Assembly: GCA_905221605.1 (NCBI GenBank)
Contig: CAJNDS010001639.1
Location: 1 to 12,336, forward strand
Direction of reading: 5' to 3'
Source: Symbiodinium natans
Taxonomy: Eukaryota > Sar > Dinophyceae > Suessiales > Symbiodiniaceae
Length of the DNA: 12,336 nt
The position numbers and the translations under genes are program-made. Position 1 is the first letter of the stretch; every line of letters starts with the position of its first letter. The notes under the pieces are model-generated. The model saw nothing but the letters and a program-made list of their open reading frames with translations. It made no database searches and had not been told where the DNA came from. Shown here in pieces: positions 1-6,700 of the stretch.

Positions 1-2
1 AA

Positions 3-700
3 GTCCTCCGGAAGTGGAAGCGTTGGCTACTGCGAACTCAAGCCTTGGGAGGAACCACTCCTGATCCAGTGATCCTTGTAAAGGCCCTAAATACGATAGT
101 TAAGGGTGTGCTTGAGGGGGCTCCCGAAGCTCTCTTTAGGGTTAATCTGGTTCGAGCCGCCTTGAAGGTTGAGGTTGCACCAAGCCAGGAGTCGGTCGTT
201 CAGCTCCATGCTGCCCTTACTGCCGAGGTTGAAGCGCTCGGAAGGGTCACTCCGAAGGCCAAGGCGCCCCCTCCTCAGGTTGCAGCGGTGGATAACCCGA
301 CAGCTCCAGCATCGTCTTCGCAAGCACCAGGCCCTAAAGGAAAGGGGAACCCTAAGAACCCTGCCCCAGGACTCCCGACGGTTAACCCTAAGAGTCCTCC
401 GCCACAGCCTGGTTCCACAGGGAATAAGTGTCGGTTCTTTCTGCAGGGTCAGGGTTGCCGTAAAGGGGAAAGGTGCCAAGACTTGCACGAGTGGAAGGAG
501 ATTCCTGCGAATGAGCGTAGTGAAAGATGTATGGCTTGTGGAGGAAGAAATCACCGGAAGGTGGATTGCCCGAACAGCAAAGCCGGAAGGGCCGGGGGTC
601 CACCTCCCAAGAACCCTAAGACCTCACCTCCACCAAAGGGACCTGAGTTGAAGGCTGCAGCTCCCTCGCCCAATGCCAACCACGTCACAGCTCTCCTTGA
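3..700 (+). other. Gag-like region with CCCH and CCHC zinc fingers
   Basis: Gag packages element RNA into particles. Visible here are a charged helical stretch (start of the window to about 240), an alanine/proline-rich linker, then two zinc-binding motifs. The first (429-488, residues 129-148) is C-x8-C-x5-C-x3-H, the classical RNA-binding CCCH spacing. The second (528-569, residues 162-175) is C-x2-C-x4-H-x4-C, the retroviral zinc knuckle of nucleocapsid proteins. A Pro/Lys-rich linker follows. Zinc knuckles are expected in copia Gag; a preceding CCCH finger is an addition. The N-terminal half of Gag is missing because of the window edge. Confidence 0.85.
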
Positions 701-3700
701 GGATGCTGCCAAGGTTCTCAAGGCAATCCAGCCCAAGGAACCCTCCGGGGTACCTGTCGTTGAAGCACAGCCCATTCCATCAGCGTCGCAAGCTCCTGTC
801 GCCCAAGGGGTTCCTGTTTCGGTTGCGACCCTTCAGGCCCACCTCGATGCGATCCGCCAGGCGATCCCTGATGGACAGCCTAACATCAGAACTGCACAGG
901 TAGCAAGCACTGACCCCTCGCCTTGCGAGGTAGACCAGGGTGAAAGGACTGGCTTGCTGGACTCCGGAGCCTCGCACCCCATGCGTTCTCGAGAGCCTAA
1001 GGACACCAACACGTCTCGCACTGAGGTCACTTTGGCCGGAGGGGTGACGAGGGTGATGGAGCAAAATTCCTCCGGAACCATCCTGGTTGAGCCGGGATCG
1101 CAGCCCATCGTCCCGGTTGGAGCTTTGATCCAGGAGCTAGGATGCTCTTTGACATGGTCTGGGAAGAAGGCCACCTTGGTGCATCCGCTTCATGGGAAGA
1201 TCCCGCTTCGTGTCCGCCAGGGTTGTCCGATCTTGGCAGAGACCAGAGCTTTGGAGCTCATCCATGAGCTTGAAGAAGCTAAGCTGGCGAAGTTCAACAC
1301 TGAGGTGGAGGAGCTTCAGGCCATCCTAAGAGGTTTAAGTGCACCGAAGCCACTGAAGGCTAGGGTCAAGGAAGCTAGGGAAACTGGTTCCAGGGTTGAG
1401 CTGCTGCAAGCTGCGACGGCAACAGGCCTCTTTGCGAAGGAGCACCTTCCTCTCCTGGGAGCCAACCTCCCCATCCACAGCCACCATGTGCGACACGTCC
1501 TAAAGGCCCTTCAGCTGCCAAGGAGAACTAGGCGAACGCTAGAGAGCTCTAAGGACTGGGTGCTAAGGTTTGTTAGGCAAGACTTCGGGGACGATCCTTT
1601 GGATACTTGGTGTAATCAAAGGGGGGTTCCCATAGTAACCATCAACCTGAGCAAGCAGCACCGCGAGGCCCTGACCCCTGGAAACAGCATCGCTCAGATT
1701 CTTCTGTGGGCCGCCGTCCATGGTCGAATTGCTGGGGTAGAGGGTGAGCTTGGCCCCAATCTCAGCCTGGTCCCGTTGTTGCAGTGGTTGTGGACCCTTT
1801 CGTCTGTTGTTAGGGGTTACACGGTTCCGTTGGCGGTGATGTCGTCGTCGGCCAAACCCTTCACGACTGAGGCGTGGAACCGGTTCGCTACTTGGACCGG
1901 TGGCCTTGAAACAAGAGAGGCGCCACACACCGGCACTGTGATTGCTTCCAACTGCGCTATACCATCCCTGGATTCCTGCAAGGTTGAGGCCGAGGTGAGA
2001 GCTTGCATTGCCGGAGCTTTCCTGCCACCGTCGGATGTTTTGCGTCCTGGAGAGCTTGAGAGCATTGATAAGGCCATTACTGAGGCCCGACGACAAATCC
2101 AGGAACCTTCCGAAGCACCTGCTGCTGCTGCCGTGAGCAAGGAAGAGGAGGAGTGGCGTCAACACATCTTGAGCGGCCACCTCCCCTATCGCCGCGACTG
2201 CAAGGCGTGCATCCTCGGGAGCGGGGTTGGCCTCCAACATCGGAAGGTGAAGGCCCCGGCATCTTTTGCCTTGTCTTGTGACCTTCTCGGTCCGTTGCCC
2301 GAGAAGGGGCTCTCGGAAGATTGTATCGCTTCCCGACCTCGACACAGATATGCCTTGGTGGCGGCCTACAGGGCACCGTCGGAGCTTTTGGAGAAGGGAG
2401 GCTGGATCGGCGCCAGGAAATCCATCGAGGATCTCTTCGCCAAGGATCTGCTTGATCAAATGGCCAAGGAGGGCAAGGACCTTCGAGGAATCCCTCCAAT
2501 TCCTGAGCATGATGTCAGTCCTGCCGAGGAGGACCACCGTCTGGAGGAGGAAGTCCAAGACGTTTTCTCCTGGCCAGAGGAGGAGGAAGGGGCGCCTGAG
2601 ATATCATCCACCTTGGATACCGTGACCGTGGAAGTTGAAGAGGAGGAGGAAGGGGGTCTGTGGGATGAAGAGGCCTTGCGAACGACTGTCAAACAGCTGG
2701 AAAGCCCTGTACCTCAAACCGTCCTTCGTTTTGTCCGCCCGATTCCCTCGAAACACTTCACGGCCATCCTGCCTGCCATCCACTCCATCATCTCCGAAAT
2801 AGAGCGCATCGGTCTACCCGTTCGTTCTTTGCACACCGACCAAGGAAGAGAATTCCTCTCCGAAGGGTTGAAGGAATGGTGTTCTAAGCGCTCCATCCGT
2901 GTGAGTATGTCCGAGCCTCACGACCATAAGGGGAACGGACTCGCCGAGAGGATCGTGGGATGGAGTAAACAGAGGGCGCGCACGCTCCTGAGCAGTGCAG
3001 ATCTCCCTGTCATCCATTGGCCCTCGGCGATGCAGTATGCTGCTTCCTTGCATCAACACCGAGTACTGGGAACATCACCTCCGGCCTACTTCGGGCAACG
3101 AGTGCTGTTTAAGAGGCCTGTCCTTCCTGGCAACCTGAAGCCCTGGAATCCCTGGTCCCAGGGGCGATACCTGTCACCGTCCAACATCGTTACCGATGGG
3201 CATGTTGTCTTGAATGATGAGGGGAAACTTGTGACGGTCCGGAACATCCGGGCAAACCCAGTCGATCCCGAGAAAGAAGTCCTGGATATGCCTGGCGTTG
3301 CTGCCGACTTTGGGTCCGAGTCCAAGCAAGACGACATTCCTTCATATGTCGTGCCAACAGAGCCTTCCGAAGAACGATACCAACCACCAGTACGTCGGGT
3401 TGTAGGAAAGACTCCGGGTGTTAGGTTGGGGGTTGAAGAGCCGCCGCCTGCACCACTAAGCCCGGAAGAGATTCCTCGTCTCGATGGAACTAAGAGCCAA
3501 CCACCTCGGGTTGTAGGTAAGTCTCCGGGTGTAAGGATAGGGGTTGAAGAGCCGCCTGAGGTCGAGCCGCTGCCGCTCCCTGATAGTAAGGGGTTAGAAG
3601 AGCCTGCACATCGGGTTGTAGGTAAGTCTCCGGGTGGAAGGATAGGAACCGAAGAGCCACCTGAGGTCGACCAACCAAGTCCCTTTGCAGAAGGCCTTAG

Positions 3701-6700
3701 AGTTCGCCCTGACCCACTTCACCTTAGCACAGATCCAGCGGAGCCTCCTGTCCCTGCGCCTAGAAGGAAGATTACTGGCAAGACCAAGATGGCTAAACGC
3801 ATCACGGTTGTCCAGCCCTTAGAAGAGAAAGCGAGAAGCCTGCGAGAAGCCTTGTCCTTCTCTCCTGGTGAAGTCGCTACCCTCCTGAATGAGGCCCTCA
3901 ACATTCGTCCCTCCGCCAACCATCAAAGGATTCGGGGCGTTGCTTCGGGTTGCACCTTTGGGGCTTATGCTAGGGGGTCCATCAACAAGGGGATTACCTT
4001 GGCGACAGGGGAGAGGCCCGAGCTTACCCGATACCTCAATGCCTTTCTGCAACACTCTCTCGGAGACTGTGAGCATCCGTCCGGAACTCCTCCCACATGG
4101 GTTGCCCTTGCTGTGTTCCGCGCGCGAGAGGTCTCTCCTCATCGTGACCTTCAAAACGAGATTGGGTCTTGGAACCATGCCGTCCATGTGAAGTGCCCTA
4201 CCTTGTGGGTTGAGAGTACTCAAGACTCTAACCCGGTCTTTGGAGGAGGAAAGCAAGAGGAAAGCGAGGTCAAGGTTACTTCCGAAAGGGTTTTAGCCGG
4301 GAGGGAGGTTCAGTTTCTGGAAGGGGCTGTCACCTTCAATGCCAGAAACTGGCATGCCGTGCCTGCAAGTTCAGATTGGGTCATTGCGGGTTTCACACCA
4401 CTGGGATGGGACCGTGACCTTTCTGATGCCCTTAGAGGTTTTGGGTTCCCTGTGCCCTCACCGGTGAGGATTGCAATGATCCAAGGAGGAGGGACATCCT
4501 CGAGCTCGGGAGAACTTGCTTCCGACCTGCAAGGCGACAGTGCCGCTACCTCTGGCATATCGGGAACAGGTTCCACCCAAGCCTCGATTCAAGTGTCCTC
4601 GCTTGGCTCAACTCCTGAAGAGGGCATCGAGCTACCTGACAGGCTTGGTGCCATCAATGACCCCGACTTAGTTAGGGCCCTGGTTACCCTAAACCTCCAA
4701 CACCGAGTAGAGGGGTTAGAGGCCTTGGGAGTTGAGGTTGCAAGGGACATGCTTTATGTGTACCCAGAAGACTTGCTGGAGGAAGGCTGGTCTCTCGTGG
4801 AAACCAGACTTTTCCGTGAGTTGGTTCTGCGGAATCTTGAGCAAGGGCCCACCACTGATGCACGTCCTAGTGGTCCAACACCTGCGACCCCGGCTCAGGC
4901 TGGGGTACGAGCCATTGGAGGAAATGGTTCACGACCTACCTTCATCCAGGAGATCCGGCAAAGAAGGCATCAGAGAGCAGCGGAGGAACGAGCTTCCAAT
5001 GTTTCTGATGATGCCACGGCCGGGTCGTCCGAACCGCCAGAAGGACGACCAGATCCTCGGGTGACACCAGCTATCATCGAAGCACCGGCCCAAGAGGCAT
5101 TCGATGAGATCCAGCAGTGGACCCCAATTCCGCTTGAGGTTCTGCGACTTGCTGAGGAGCTTGGTTCCGAGGCGGATTTGGTGGCGCGACCTAGTGACAT
5201 CGAATATGCCAACAACACGTTCGATGATATGGTTCGGGGGTACTTTTGGAATCGGAATGGGTTGCATCCCATCGTCGCTCGCCTGGCCCTGAGAACCTTC
5301 GCCAGACACCGCTGTGATGTCCTGGGCCTTTCAGACCGTCACCCTGATGAGGAAGCCCAGGAGGAGTCAACGCTTGAGACTCCGGTGATCCGAATGGCCC
5401 TGCATGACCACGAAGACCTTGAAGAACCCCCTCTGGCCAATGCGCATTCCTCATGTTCGAGCCGGATCCCAGCTGCCTTGCTTTCGCCTGCCTACATCAT
5501 CCTTCAGCAAGGTGTTCAGTTTCCTGAAGAGGTAGACCAGGTGCCACATGTCTCCGAGGTCCAGGCTTGCAAGGCCGAGCTTTACACCCATGACATGGAG
5601 GGCAGGCTGGAAGCTCTGCAAGGAAGGCCTCTCGAAACCACTCACACCGTGGCGCCTGCCGAGGTGCGGCGCCATAAGCACCATTGGTTTCAGGCTTTCA
5701 AGAAGGAACTTGAGTCACTTGTTGGCAAGGGTGCGATAGAAAGGGTTTCCGGGAAAAGGGCAGCTGAGTTGCTTAATGATCCTGAAAGCACTGTGCTCCA
5801 CGCCAAGGGAGTATGTACGGTGAAGCCGGGAAAACAGGACGAACCCTACCGTCGAAAGGCTCGGCTTGTCGCTTGCGGAAATGAATCCGGCTTTACGGAC
5901 GCCGACGACCTTTACGCGTCGGGCGTGGCAGTCGAAGGACTGCGGGCCGCGCTCGTCGAGGCATCCCACAACCAGTGGGGTGCCTATGGCACCGATGTGG
6001 CCACAGCGTTCCTCCTTGCACCTTTAGGATCACAGGCGAAGGGACGAAAATACATCTTGAGGCCTCCGCAAATCCTGAGGGACCTCGCCCTCGCCGAGGA
6101 GGGCGAGTACTGGGTTATCCGTAAAGCAATATACGGATTAAGGGAGAGTCCACGATGGTGGTCCGAATACCGCGACCAGGCTTTGAAGGGGGTCAAGACA
6201 GTGGATCCGACCACAGGGGAGCTCCTAACCCTGGAACAGGGCCAGGTCGATGCTAACATCCTTCGCATCAAAGGGGTGGGGGGTGAGACGCTGGGTCTGA
6301 TGATCCTCTACGTCGACGACGTGCTCTTTCTCACGACTGAGTCAAGAGCTCGAGCCATCTACGACTACATCAGGACATCCTTGGGTTGGGAACTGGATCC
6401 GCTTAAGCAGGCAACTGAGGAGGAGCCCCTAAAGTTCCTTGGGGTGAACATACGACCACTTCCCAAGGCCCCCGGCAAGGAGCCGGGCTTCTCCCTGGAG
6501 CAGACTGCCTACATCGAGGAAGTGTTGCATGCGCATGGGTTTTCTGGTCACCCTAGTTTGGTTGCATGCCCGAAGGAACTCCTCCATGATTTTCCAAACG
6601 AACCTGCAGGCGCTGATGCCCTGAAGCGTGCGCAGAAAATCACAGGAGAATTGCTATGGATCAGTCAACGCAGCAGGCCAGATATTTCCTACCTGGTGCA

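Noticed and set aside
45-47. TTG at 45 as a start codon for the polyprotein
   Set aside because: The frame is open to base 3 and the upstream codons continue a Gag-like helix, so the start lies outside the window.
1563-2558. A 331-codon open frame on the minus strand within the polyprotein
   Set aside because: It overlaps conserved integrase coding on the other strand, has no recognisable domain, and is a by-product of biased codon use in the real frame.
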